Source of the DNA: Paracoccaceae bacterium
GTDB taxonomy: Bacteria > Pseudomonadota > Alphaproteobacteria > Rhodobacterales > Rhodobacteraceae
NCBI GenBank assembly: GCA_902602765.1
Contig: CACKSH010000001.1
Location: forward strand, 62,001 to 126,000
Length of the DNA stretch: 64,000 nt
Direction of reading: 5' to 3'
Each line of letters opens with the position of its first letter. The stretch's first letter is position 1. The position numbers and the translations under genes are program-made. The notes beneath the pieces were generated by a model. The model was not told where the DNA came from and did no database searches. It was given only the letters and a program-made list of their open reading frames with translations. Shown here piece after piece: positions 53,797 to 62,440 of this stretch.

Positions 53797-54519
53797 ATGG
53801 CTGAAAAACATATTATATCTGCTTTTGACGAGGACATAGAAAAAATTCAATCCACGCTAATGAAAATGGGTGGATTAGTTGAGAAGTCTTTATTTGATGC
53901 GGCTGCTGCTTTAGTAAAATCTGACATTGAGTTAGCAAGAAAGGTCAAAGAGCACGATCAAGTTATCGATTCACTGGAGGAGGAGGTAAATATTCAAACG
54001 GTTAGGCTTATTGCACTTAGATCTCCCGCTGCTACGGATCTTCGGTATGCACTTTCCTTTATTAAAGTGGCGTCAAATTTAGAGCGAATTGGTGATTATG
54101 GAAAAAATATGGCCAAGCGATCTTTGGTAATGGAACCATCACTAATAACTGAGCAAGGAAGTAATTCTTTAAGGCGCATGACTAAGGATGTTATTTTGAT
54201 GATGAATAACGCTCTGGATGCGTATGTCCGCAAGGATGTAGAGTTAGCGGAGGCCGTCATTATACAGGACAAGGACATTGACCTTCACTATAACGCTCTT
54301 TTCCGGGAATTTTTGACATTTATGATGGAAGACCCAAAAAATATTACAACTTGTATGCATCTTCATTTCATAGCGAAAAATATCGAAAGAGTTGGGGATT
54401 ACGTAACTTCGATAGCCGAGCAAGCAATTTATGTTGCGACAGGCGAATATCCCTCCGAGGAACGTCCAAAATTAGACACTACTTCCCTGACTAAAGTTGA
54501 TCCAAAGAGTGTTAGCTAA
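53797..54519 (+). CDS. phoU: Phosphate signalling protein PhoU
   Basis: A cytoplasmic helical-bundle protein of 240 residues that links Pst to PhoR and restrains phosphate uptake. Two PhoU repeats are seen (about residues 8-100 and 115-205). The metal-binding ExxxD pattern is visible in ASNLERIGDYGKN and KNIERVGDYVTS, one per repeat. It sits between pstB and phoB (13 bases to phoB), the standard order. Confidence 0.95.
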   Translation: MAEKHIISAFDEDIEKIQSTLMKMGGLVEKSLFDAAAALVKSDIELARKVKEHDQVIDSLEEEVNIQTVRLIALRSPAATDLRYALSFIKVASNLERIGDYGKNMAKRSLVMEPSLITEQGSNSLRRMTKDVILMMNNALDAYVRKDVELAEAVIIQDKDIDLHYNALFREFLTFMMEDPKNITTCMHLHFIAKNIERVGDYVTSIAEQAIYVATGEYPSEERPKLDTTSLTKVDPKSVS

Positions 54520-54532
54520 AGAGGGCTAAGAT

Positions 54533-55216
54533 ATGGTTAGAACAACGATTTTAGTGATAGAGGATGAAGAGGCTCAACGTCTTATATTGCAACATAATTT
54601 GGAAGAGGCCGGTTATGAGGTAATTTGCGCTGAAAATGGTGAACTTGGTTGGGAACTAATAGAAGATTATCGACCAGATTTGATAGTCCTAGACTGGATG
54701 ATGCCGAAACTTAGCGGTTTAGAATTATGTCGGCAGATAAAGTCTTCAGCGAAGACGAAAAATACTCCGATTATCATGTTATCGGCTAGATCTGAAGAGG
54801 TCGATCGGATTAGAGGATTAGAAATCGGCGCGGACGATTATGTTTCAAAACCTTATAGTATTAAAGAATTATTAGCTCGGATTAAAGGGCAGCTTCGGCG
54901 CGTAAGAGGGGCAGCGGTTGCTGAGAAACTTTCATTTGAGGGTATTGAACTTGATATGGAGACCTATAGAGTTACTCGCTCCGGTGAAAATATTAAGCTA
55001 GGACCTATTGAGTTTAGGTTGTTAGCCACTTTTTTAGAAAAACCGAGGAAAGTATGGTCTAGAGAATCTTTATTGGATCGAGTATGGGGTCGAGACATTT
55101 ATGTAGACACTCGAACAGTAGATGTGCATATAGGGCGGCTTAGGCGCGCCCTTTGCAAGAATGGAGAGCAGGATCTTGTGCGTACTGTGCGCGGAGCAGG
55201 TTACGCGCTAGGATAA
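54533..55216 (+). CDS. phoB: Phosphate regulon response regulator
   Basis: PhoB, 227 residues: a receiver domain with acidic pocket EDEEA, the phosphorylated Asp in LIVLDWMMPKLSG (about residue 53) and the conserved Lys in YVSKPYSIKE, followed by an OmpR-type winged helix (about residues 130-225; YVDTRTVDVHIGRLRRAL). It should bind the two PHO boxes found at 48410 and 50099. It is the last gene of the pst-pho operon. Confidence 0.95.
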   Translation: MVRTTILVIEDEEAQRLILQHNLEEAGYEVICAENGELGWELIEDYRPDLIVLDWMMPKLSGLELCRQIKSSAKTKNTPIIMLSARSEEVDRIRGLEIGADDYVSKPYSIKELLARIKGQLRRVRGAAVAEKLSFEGIELDMETYRVTRSGENIKLGPIEFRLLATFLEKPRKVWSRESLLDRVWGRDIYVDTRTVDVHIGRLRRALCKNGEQDLVRTVRGAGYALG

Positions 55217-55266
55217 AAAATATTTATGTGTTTATGAAATATGAAAAATCATATTAGATTAAAGTC

Positions 55267-56151
55267 ATGAAAGTAACGTTAAAACATTTAGAAATTTTCA
55301 GGGCAATAATAGAGAGCGGTAGTTATCATAAAGCGGCCACTGATTTGGAACTAACGCAGCCAACGCTCACTGTAGCTATTAAAAATCTTGAGCGTGAGTT
55401 AGGTGTATCGCTTATTGAGAGAAGCACGAGGAATGTAAAATTTACGCCAGCTGGAAAAGAGTTATATACACATTTACCGTCAATTTTTGATCGTCTGGAT
55501 ATCGCGCTTACTTCAACAAAAGACGTTGCATCCGGCGGTGGTGGAAGCATATCAGTTGGCTATATCGATTTTGCAATGCTTGGGCCCCTGCCTGAGATCC
55601 TAACAAAGTTTCGTTCAGTAAATAAAAATGTGCATGTTGATTTAAATTTTATTTCTTCGAGAAATCAAATTGAGGCGGTATATAAACGTTCCATTGATCT
55701 TGGTTTTATCATGAGTAACGACAACACTCTTCCAGAAGATCTTTGCTCAAAACCAATATCTAGGGAGGGATTGGTAGCGGTTTTACCTCCTAATCACAAA
55801 TTAAGTAATTCTTCAGGTATTAAGCTAAATGATTTAAAAGACGCAGATTTCGTAATGGGTGATACAACATGGTCTGGATTTAATAATTTAGTTACAAGGC
55901 TCTGCACATCTCGGGGTTTCCAGCCCAGAATTCGTGAAACAGCGCACCTCAGAGAGGAACTATTGTCTTTGGTTATGGCTGGGCTTGGAACATTAATTTA
56001 TCCTAAATGCATAGAAAATACGTCACGCTTTGGTTTAAAAATTGTGCCTATAAATGACGTAAAAAGTATAGTTACAACGTCCGCTGTATGGCTGAAAAGA
56101 TCTAGTAATAAAAATTTAATATTTATGTTAGATCAAATAAATGGTTGTTGA
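55267..56151 (+). CDS. LysR-family transcriptional regulator
   Basis: A LysR regulator of 294 residues. The N-terminal winged HTH is LKHLEIFRAIIESGSYHKAA followed by LTQPTLTVAIKNLERELG, and the C-terminal part is an effector-binding PBP-like domain (about residues 90-290). It is transcribed towards the TRAP gene cluster and ends 7 bases from its last gene, so it does not share their promoter. It is the best candidate to bind the LysR-type palindrome at 61896-61924, which would make it the regulator of the 56-63 kb cluster. The effector is unknown. Confidence 0.88.
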   Translation: MKVTLKHLEIFRAIIESGSYHKAATDLELTQPTLTVAIKNLERELGVSLIERSTRNVKFTPAGKELYTHLPSIFDRLDIALTSTKDVASGGGGSISVGYIDFAMLGPLPEILTKFRSVNKNVHVDLNFISSRNQIEAVYKRSIDLGFIMSNDNTLPEDLCSKPISREGLVAVLPPNHKLSNSSGIKLNDLKDADFVMGDTTWSGFNNLVTRLCTSRGFQPRIRETAHLREELLSLVMAGLGTLIYPKCIENTSRFGLKIVPINDVKSIVTTSAVWLKRSSNKNLIFMLDQINGC

Positions 56152-56158
56152 GATTTTT

Positions 56159-57463
56159 TTAGTTGAGAAGATTACTGGGTAGGAATAGCGATATTTGTGG
56201 AATAAACATCACCCCAAAAGTTACCAAAAGAACTACGAAAAAAAAGTATTTGCCATGTCTCCACCACTCTGAAACAGATACATTTAAAAGTCGACAGACA
56301 AACAGAGTTTGTACTCCGACTGGTGGGGTTAGATTAGCTAATAATATTATCATACTAAAGGAAATTCCAAAATGGGTTGGGTCTATACCTATCGCTCGAG
56401 CCGCTGGCAGCATGAGTGGAAAAAATATTAGCATAATGGGGACGGCTTCTATAAAAAATCCCATTAGAAAAAATATCAAAAAGTTAACAATCATAAATTG
56501 AGTAGTTGAAAAGTTTTGATCGGTAAAAAATTGCTCGACTATCGAAGTAATGTTAAGCCTTACAATTAGCACACCAAAGATAGCCGCTCCTACCACTAAG
56601 AGAAGATAACTAAAAGCGCTCAACAAATCGCGGCTGAAGGCATCAGCTAAATTCTTTATAGCCATTTCTTTTCGAAACCATATAAACCCAAGAAGTAAAC
56701 CAAATAAAATTCCGGCTGCACCAGCTTCAACGGGTGAGAATATGCCCATTCTCATACCACCTAATATGAAAACTGGCACAGATAAGCCGGGTAACGCATA
56801 CAATAAAGAATTACTTTTTTTCGAAAGGGTTTTGTCCTGACTGACAAAAGTTACACTGTCTATCGTTTCGTATCTATTTTGTATCAGAGCAGCGACAAGC
56901 ATAAGGCCAAGTGCTAATAATATGCCGGGTAATATTCCTGCAATCCAAAGTCTCAGAATTGACATTTGGCCGGAAAGTCCGAGTATTAACAACACATTAG
57001 ATGGTGGGATCAAAGCACCTATAAGACCGGCACAGGAAATTAGACCGGCTAAATATCCTTTTGGATAACCTAATGTTTCCATATCCTTTTTAAAAAGAGA
57101 TGAAAGCATACCCGCTTCTGCCAATGTTGAGCCTGTCATACCACCCATGAATAAAGATGAAGTTATTAATACTTGGGATATTCCGCCTTTGACGCGTCTG
57201 CCAACAATCTCACCAAGTGAGATTAGTCCTTTGGCTACTCCTATTTGGGACAACAGTCCACCAAGGATAATAAAAAGTGGCAATGCTAGCCATGCAAAAT
57301 TACCCAAAACTCCCATTACAGCAATGGGTGCTCCAATGAGAGGAAAGCCTGCCACTACCATCCCTATAACACCACCTAGGGCCATAGATGCCGCTAGAGG
57401 AAAGCCTAATATTGCCAATAAAAATAAAGTACCAAATCCTGCTATTGCAGCGGTTAAAACCAT
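56159..57463 (-). CDS. TRAP transporter large permease (DctM type)
   Basis: The main membrane channel of a TRAP importer, about 434 residues with some 12 membrane segments. ATG 57463 with a GGAGAGA site is preferred; the frame stays open 50 codons further, into dctQ, but that extension is not membrane-like. Family segments are GFPLIGAPIAVMGVLGNFAW, GGMTGSTLAEAGMLSS and LIPPSNVLLILG. It overlaps dctQ by 10 bases. It uses an ion gradient, not ATP. Confidence 0.92.
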   Translation of the reverse strand: MVLTAAIAGFGTLFLLAILGFPLAASMALGGVIGMVVAGFPLIGAPIAVMGVLGNFAWLALPLFIILGGLLSQIGVAKGLISLGEIVGRRVKGGISQVLITSSLFMGGMTGSTLAEAGMLSSLFKKDMETLGYPKGYLAGLISCAGLIGALIPPSNVLLILGLSGQMSILRLWIAGILPGILLALGLMLVAALIQNRYETIDSVTFVSQDKTLSKKSNSLLYALPGLSVPVFILGGMRMGIFSPVEAGAAGILFGLLLGFIWFRKEMAIKNLADAFSRDLLSAFSYLLLVVGAAIFGVLIVRLNITSIVEQFFTDQNFSTTQFMIVNFLIFFLMGFFIEAVPIMLIFFPLMLPAARAIGIDPTHFGISFSMIILLANLTPPVGVQTLFVCRLLNVSVSEWWRHGKYFFFVVLLVTFGVMFIPQISLFLPSNLLN

Positions 57464-57915
57464 TTGGAAAATCTCTCCGGTAAATACTTTATCAGTCGAC
57501 AAAATATCGTGAGGCTTGAGCCAAAAATTATTGCATAATATCCAATTTTTATGGACCAACCGGTTGCTGCATACTTTGAAAACACTTTTGGCAGAAGTTC
57601 GTATGTTGACCACAAAAGAAAACCAAAGAAGGCGATCATCACGGCATCCTCAAGGATTCTATTCACTCTCTTCGGTATTGCGACTATCGAAATTTTTATA
57701 TGGCCCTCTTGCCTATCTATAGCCGCGGTCGATAAAAAAATTAACCATACCATAACAATTACAGTTACTTCCTCAACCCACATGAGTCCGAGCGTGCCAT
57801 TTAGTACAAACCTGTCAAAGATATTAATGCTTAACAAACAAATTATGAATAAAAACCCAGGTACTAGAATAAATAATTTGATTAAATTTGGAAGGTTTCT
57901 GTCTGTATTTTTCAT
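57454..57915 (-). CDS. TRAP transporter small permease (DctQ type)
   Basis: The small membrane subunit, 153 residues with four membrane helices (about residues 13-30, 45-65, 85-103 and 125-145). The conserved LMWVEEVTVIVMVWLIFLS region is the family signature; R63-Q-E-G-H (DRQEGHIKIS) is also typical. It is needed with DctM for transport. It follows dctP after a hairpin-bearing gap of about 100 bases. Confidence 0.9.
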   Translation of the reverse strand: MKNTDRNLPNLIKLFILVPGFLFIICLLSINIFDRFVLNGTLGLMWVEEVTVIVMVWLIFLSTAAIDRQEGHIKISIVAIPKRVNRILEDAVMIAFFGFLLWSTYELLPKVFSKYAATGWSIKIGYYAIIFGSSLTIFCRLIKYLPERFSKWF

Positions 57916-57962
57916 AAATGGATCAAATCGTAATTATATAAATTTTTCAATAAAAATGAAGG

Positions 57963-57991
57963 TGCACGTCAATATTGAAATTTGACGTGCA
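57963..57991 (-). terminator. Intercistronic hairpin between dctP and dctQ genes
   Basis: A 10-bp perfect stem TGCACGTCAA/TTGACGTGCA with a 9-nt loop lies right after the binding-protein gene. On the minus strand it follows a long A/T run and is trailed by CTTCATTTTTATT, so it could both protect the dctP message and partly stop readthrough into the permeases. Confidence 0.65.
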
Positions 57992-58016
57992 TCTCTAAAA
58001 TTTTTTTTTTATTTAA

Positions 58017-59057
58017 TTAACCGCCTAACTCACCTGCTTTGCGCAACCTATTTAAAAGATCTGGTGGCGTATGTTTAGTTACTGCAGGGTCTGTATATAC
58101 TGACTCGCTAGCGGCTTGCCATTCAGCCATTTGCGCAGGTGTTAAATCGATTATCTCTGTACCCCTTTTAGTGATTGCATCTCGAAATTCCTGATGCATT
58201 TCCTGGTCTACCTTTTGCTCATAAAGCGCGGCTTCTTTTCCAACTTCAACCATAGTATCCCTTATATCTTGAGGTAGACTTTCCCAGTAATCTACTCTTA
58301 CCCACATTACTTGAGGAAGGTACTGAAAGTTTACCATAGACACGTATTCTGACATTTCATCAAAACCTACATTGTGGATATGTGGTATTGGTATTTGAAC
58401 ACCTTCAAACATCCCCTGGCTGAAACCAGTAAAAGTATCTGCCCAAGGAACTGGTAACGGGTTCGCTCCCCATGCTTTATTGATTGTAACATCTAGAGGC
58501 GCTAAACTGACTCTTTGTTTAGTTCCCGAGATATCTGCTGGAGTTTGCAATTTTGTTTTTCTTGTTGCAATAGCTCGCGGGCCTCCATTACTGGACATCA
58601 TAAATATGGCTTTCAAACCTAACTCTTTTTCAACTTTGGCTTGTATTTCCAATCCAACTTCACTGTTCATCATTTGTTGAAGTTGTACAGGTCCAACTTT
58701 CATGTCGCCACTTACAATATAAGGGAGATTCACCCAATCGTAATGCCGCGTAAAGACTCCTATAGTCGATGTTCCTGCCGCAGCTAAGTCTATAGCTCCT
58801 GCAAGCAGCGCTTCTATTGCTTTTTCCTCAATATATAAACTTCCACTGTGGTTCACTTCAATTTTAACGGCACCATCAGTGCGTTTTTCAACATGTTCAG
58901 CAAAAAAGTTTACTGCCTTTCCCGATGAAATCTGAGGGCTTGGATACCCAGCGTAAACCATTTTTATTTCTGCCGCTGCATAACCTGACATAGCTAAAAA
59001 AGTCGTTACTAAAGTAGCTATAAAAGTTCTTAAGTTTAGATTTTTCAAATTTTTCAT
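58017..59057 (-). CDS. TRAP transporter substrate-binding protein (DctP type)
   Basis: A periplasmic binding protein of 346 residues with a signal peptide (MKNLKNLN...GYAAAE). DctP features are YAGYPSPQISSGKAVNFFAE at the mature N-terminus, the substrate-binding Arg in TKQRVSLAPLD region and the typical ISGTKQRV segment. An Arg that binds a carboxylate is normal for the family, so an organic acid is the likely ligand. GGAGGAAGA precedes ATG 59057. It lies 33 bases after the ThDP gene. Confidence 0.92.
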   Translation of the reverse strand: MKNLKNLNLRTFIATLVTTFLAMSGYAAAEIKMVYAGYPSPQISSGKAVNFFAEHVEKRTDGAVKIEVNHSGSLYIEEKAIEALLAGAIDLAAAGTSTIGVFTRHYDWVNLPYIVSGDMKVGPVQLQQMMNSEVGLEIQAKVEKELGLKAIFMMSSNGGPRAIATRKTKLQTPADISGTKQRVSLAPLDVTINKAWGANPLPVPWADTFTGFSQGMFEGVQIPIPHIHNVGFDEMSEYVSMVNFQYLPQVMWVRVDYWESLPQDIRDTMVEVGKEAALYEQKVDQEMHQEFRDAITKRGTEIIDLTPAQMAEWQAASESVYTDPAVTKHTPPDLLNRLRKAGELGG

Positions 59058-59090
59058 AGTCTTCCTCCTTTTATCTTCTCTTCTAAAAAC

Positions 59091-60761
59091 TTATTTGGTC
59101 ATTAAATCTCTTTTTCGCTGCTCAATTTTGCTACGGAGAGGTGGGAAAATTTCATCTTTATCAATTCTTATTGCTAATAAAGAGGGTCCAGAAATCTCCA
59201 ATGCCCATGATATCTTTTCATCAAGATCTTCGATCTTTTCGATACTTTCCGCAGGTATCCCAAAACCTTCTGCAACCTTGGTGAACTCAATGGGTTGCAA
59301 ATTTACAAAATAATCTCGCCCCCACATCTCCTCTGCCTGATGTTTTAGAATTCCTAAGGCTCCATCAATAAACACAACAATAACTAGAGACAAGTTCAGT
59401 TCCCTAATTACTGCTAGTTCACCCATCGTATGAATAAAGCCACCATCGCCACTTATTGAAATAACCTTTCTACTTCTATCGTATATTGCGGCACCGATGG
59501 CTGCAGGTAAACTGAAACCCATTGCATCAAATTCACAAGATTGAAGCAAACGCTCTGGACAAGTTATTTCTAACTGATCACAAATCCATAGTCTGTGATT
59601 ACCAATGTCACCGGAGAGCAGTGTTTTATCAGAAATATATTTGTTTAGGCTCTGCAAAACATCAGCCGCACTAAGACCTTGCGTAGGATTATTTTTAGCT
59701 GACATTGGTATGGGCTTTTTTGAATACCAAGATGATTTTGTTTTGCTACCAAGTCGCTCTGCTAAGGAGGATAAAAAGCAAGCTGCATCACATTGAACAC
59801 CCATGTCGACACCATAGACAAGATTTGGTTGTTTGGGATCGATATCTACCTGAATTATCTTTGATCCCTCAGCAAATAGATCAGGTTTCCATCCATATGT
59901 TGTTTGTTCACCAAGGGAGCATCCAATGACAAGTAGCAAATCAGCAGAAGAAACTGCCTCAGAAGCCGTACTTGTTCCGTAAAATCCAAGCATACCAACA
60001 CTATGCTCACTAGAACTATTAATACTGCCAATGCCAGATCTACTGGTTGCGACGGGTGCACCCAATAGTTGCGCGCACTCCAGCAAAGCATATGTTCCGT
60101 TACTTCTGATAACTCCATGTCCGGAAATAATGACTGGTCGCATACTTTGATTGATTAAATTAATAACCTGATCAATCATATTTTTGGAAGGAGGATTACT
60201 AGATAATTGCGCTATCTCAATTTTACGATATTTGTTAATTAATTCTGCTTGAATGTTTTGAGGGATATCTAAGTGGACAGGACCAGGTCGATCGGAACTT
60301 GCAATTTGCAAACTTGTTGAAATTAGATTGGGTATTTCAACTGCAGAGACAGCCTGAAACGAGGATTTACAAAATTGATTAAAAAGAGCAATATTATCGG
60401 CATATTGAAGGATATTTCGATTCATGTAACGCCTATCTACCTGGCCAGTAAGCACTAAAAGGGGAATGCTATCGGCAAAAGCATTTGCTACTGGCGTTAA
60501 AAGGTTCGTTGCACCAGGTCCTGGCGCGCCAGAAAACACAACGCCTGTTTGCCCCGAAGCCAGAGCGTAACCTGACGCCATATAACCGGCACCCAATTCA
60601 TGCCGAGCTGCAATTATTTCAATACGCTTTTGAGATCCAATAGCTTCATAAGTTGGAAGAAAATGTCCACCGGCTAGAGTAAATATTATCTTAATTCCCG
60701 CATCTGCCAATGCCGAAGCAATAACTTCACTTCCTTTAATTACTTCTTGAGAGTTACTCAT
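59091..60761 (-). CDS. ThDP-dependent acetolactate-synthase-like enzyme
   Basis: A second ThDP enzyme, about 556 residues, starting at ATG 60761 (AAGG 6 nt upstream) rather than the TTG at 60767. The catalytic Glu is in AARHELGAGYMAS; the ThDP/metal motif starts GDGGFIHTMGE (about residue 437). The usual Asn-Asp about 27 residues later is replaced: the sequence reads VVFIDGALG, so the metal-binding Asn is Ile. Other domains look intact. It may act on the TRAP-imported acid. It differs clearly from the 34192 enzyme. Confidence 0.82.
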   Translation of the reverse strand: MSNSQEVIKGSEVIASALADAGIKIIFTLAGGHFLPTYEAIGSQKRIEIIAARHELGAGYMASGYALASGQTGVVFSGAPGPGATNLLTPVANAFADSIPLLVLTGQVDRRYMNRNILQYADNIALFNQFCKSSFQAVSAVEIPNLISTSLQIASSDRPGPVHLDIPQNIQAELINKYRKIEIAQLSSNPPSKNMIDQVINLINQSMRPVIISGHGVIRSNGTYALLECAQLLGAPVATSRSGIGSINSSSEHSVGMLGFYGTSTASEAVSSADLLLVIGCSLGEQTTYGWKPDLFAEGSKIIQVDIDPKQPNLVYGVDMGVQCDAACFLSSLAERLGSKTKSSWYSKKPIPMSAKNNPTQGLSAADVLQSLNKYISDKTLLSGDIGNHRLWICDQLEITCPERLLQSCEFDAMGFSLPAAIGAAIYDRSRKVISISGDGGFIHTMGELAVIRELNLSLVIVVFIDGALGILKHQAEEMWGRDYFVNLQPIEFTKVAEGFGIPAESIEKIEDLDEKISWALEISGPSLLAIRIDKDEIFPPLRSKIEQRKRDLMTK

Positions 60762-60797
60762 TCCCAACCTTTAAACCCCTACTAGTAAAAAATTTCA

Positions 60798-61814
60798 TTA
60801 AATCCTATTTCCTTTCGTATCTGCGTACTTAATTAGAACTTTACCCACGTGCTGCCCCGAAAGCATTTGGTTTAAAATTGATGGTGTATTCTCAAAGCCA
60901 CTGAAATTGGTGTTATGCATTTTCAAAAGTTTTTGTTTTAACAATCGGCCAATTTTTGCATTTACTGACGGGAACAAATTTTTATACGAATATCTCGAGA
61001 ATGCATAAATTGTAGCCTCTTGCGACCAAACATGCCGCATATTAGCTGGATCCCATTCGGGATCGTTGCTGTTATTTGCAGAAACACGTCCTACCATAAG
61101 AATTTTCGCATTTTTTGCAAGATTTTCAGAAACAGCGTCGGCAGTTTCGCCACCAACTAAATCGAAATAAATATTGGCGCCATCATGGCATGCATTAGCT
61201 AAATCAGCCTTAAAGCTTTTTGATTTATAATCGACGCATGCATGCGCTCCAAGTTTTGTAGTGACGAATTCAGTTTTTCTACTACCGCCGGCTATTCCTA
61301 TCACGCGCATTCCTGATAGAAGTCCTAACTGCACAGTATAAACTCCTATTGCTCCTGCTGCAGAGGAGACCACTAAGGTTTCACCGGGCATTGGTCGAGC
61401 AACCTGAGATAATGCTAAATATGGGGTCTGCCCTGGTGAAGAAAGCGCAGTAAGCCATTCTTCTGCAGAGAATTCTTTACTAACTATGCTTACTTGCTCT
61501 TGTTTAATTACTGCATAATCCTGCCATCCCAGTCTACCAACGACAGAAACTCCTTCAGGTAAGTCAGAGCATTTTGTCTCAATAATCTTTCCAAAAACGT
61601 CGCAATCAATTAATTCTCCAAGATCAAATGGTCTAATGAAGTTTTTAAAATCCTTTGTTCTCATTCCTTGCCATGCAGAAAGCGCAACCATTTCTACAGC
61701 AACTCTAGCCTCACCCTGTTTAAGTGGCAAAACTGGCGATATCTTTAGATCAAAATTTTCCGGTCCTGCCAGATATTCTGGCCTGGACTTTAGAATAAAT
61801 TGGCGGTTTTGCAT
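60798..61814 (-). CDS. Zinc-free MDR oxidoreductase (CurA/PTGR-like)
   Basis: An NADP-dependent medium-chain reductase of 338 residues in the prostaglandin-reductase/CurA group. The Rossmann region is VVSSAAGAIGVYTVQLG (about residues 148-164), and YFDLVGGETADAVSENL is family-specific. Zinc-ligand cysteines of alcohol dehydrogenases are absent. Family members reduce enone double bonds. It is the first gene of a five-gene leftward operon; its promoter side is shared with RidA. Confidence 0.87.
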   Translation of the reverse strand: MQNRQFILKSRPEYLAGPENFDLKISPVLPLKQGEARVAVEMVALSAWQGMRTKDFKNFIRPFDLGELIDCDVFGKIIETKCSDLPEGVSVVGRLGWQDYAVIKQEQVSIVSKEFSAEEWLTALSSPGQTPYLALSQVARPMPGETLVVSSAAGAIGVYTVQLGLLSGMRVIGIAGGSRKTEFVTTKLGAHACVDYKSKSFKADLANACHDGANIYFDLVGGETADAVSENLAKNAKILMVGRVSANNSNDPEWDPANMRHVWSQEATIYAFSRYSYKNLFPSVNAKIGRLLKQKLLKMHNTNFSGFENTPSILNQMLSGQHVGKVLIKYADTKGNRI

Positions 61815-61895
61815 TTAATTATCCAAAATTCTTTAAAGAGCAGATTGCTTTTAATTTAGCTTCATTTCGAAGTTCCTCTTGGTCAAACTAAATAG

Positions 61896-61924
61896 TTTAT
61901 TGATAGATTAAATCTATCAATAAA
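61896..61924. promoter_or_regulatory. 29-bp perfect palindrome, probable LysR-type operator
   Basis: The arms TTTATTGATAGATT (61896-61909) and AATCTATCAATAAA (61911-61924) are exact reverse complements around a single A. The core TAG-N7-CTA fits the LysR T-N11-A box. It lies in the 188-base gap between the divergent MDR and RidA genes, 82 bases from the MDR start and about 79 from the RidA start, so one protein could control both directions. Confidence 0.75.
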
Positions 61925-62002
61925 AGCTCAACCTTGCCAATTTTATGGGCAATTGGATACCTTGATTGTTAACTGGGCTTAAAAGTACATAGAGTGAGAA
62001 AA

Positions 62003-62410
62003 ATGACTAAGACAATAGACAGATTTAATCCTCCTAACATGGCGCAGCCGTTTACTCGTTATAGCCAGGCTGTTGAGATACCTCCAAACGCTCGAACACT
62101 GATAATTGGTGGCCAAGTTGGCGTTAGAATTGATGGTAGTATGTCAGATGCAATGGCTGAACAAACCAGCCAATGTTTTCGTAATATTGAAATAATTCTT
62201 CGAGCTAAAAATATGGAATTAGCTGATCTAGTGGAGACACGCACATACATCACAAGTACTGATGACATCGAGGGCTATCGTGAAGGACGTGCCGCGGTTT
62301 TCAATAGTTGCAAATCCTTTCCCGAACCTGCTGCTGCCTTGTTGGTTGTTGATGCTTTGGCCCAACCTCATTGGAAAATAGAAATTTGTGCTACTGCAGC
62401 GAAGGTATAA
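62003..62410 (+). CDS. RidA-family enamine/imine deaminase
   Basis: A RidA (YjgF/UK114) protein of about 135 residues, forming trimers that hydrolyse reactive enamines and imines; some members are 2-aminomuconate deaminases. Features are RTLIIGGQVGVRIDGSM, QTSQCFRNIEIILRA and the C-terminal PEPAAALLVVDALA, which carries the Glu and Ala-rich motif. The canonical Arg near residue 105 is not obvious, so the exact sub-group is open. ATG 62003 is preferred to GTG 61994. The hydrolase follows 30 bases downstream. Confidence 0.85.
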   Translation: MTKTIDRFNPPNMAQPFTRYSQAVEIPPNARTLIIGGQVGVRIDGSMSDAMAEQTSQCFRNIEIILRAKNMELADLVETRTYITSTDDIEGYREGRAAVFNSCKSFPEPAAALLVVDALAQPHWKIEICATAAKV

Positions 62411-62440
62411 AATCACTTTTTAACTTAGGAAACTAAAAGA

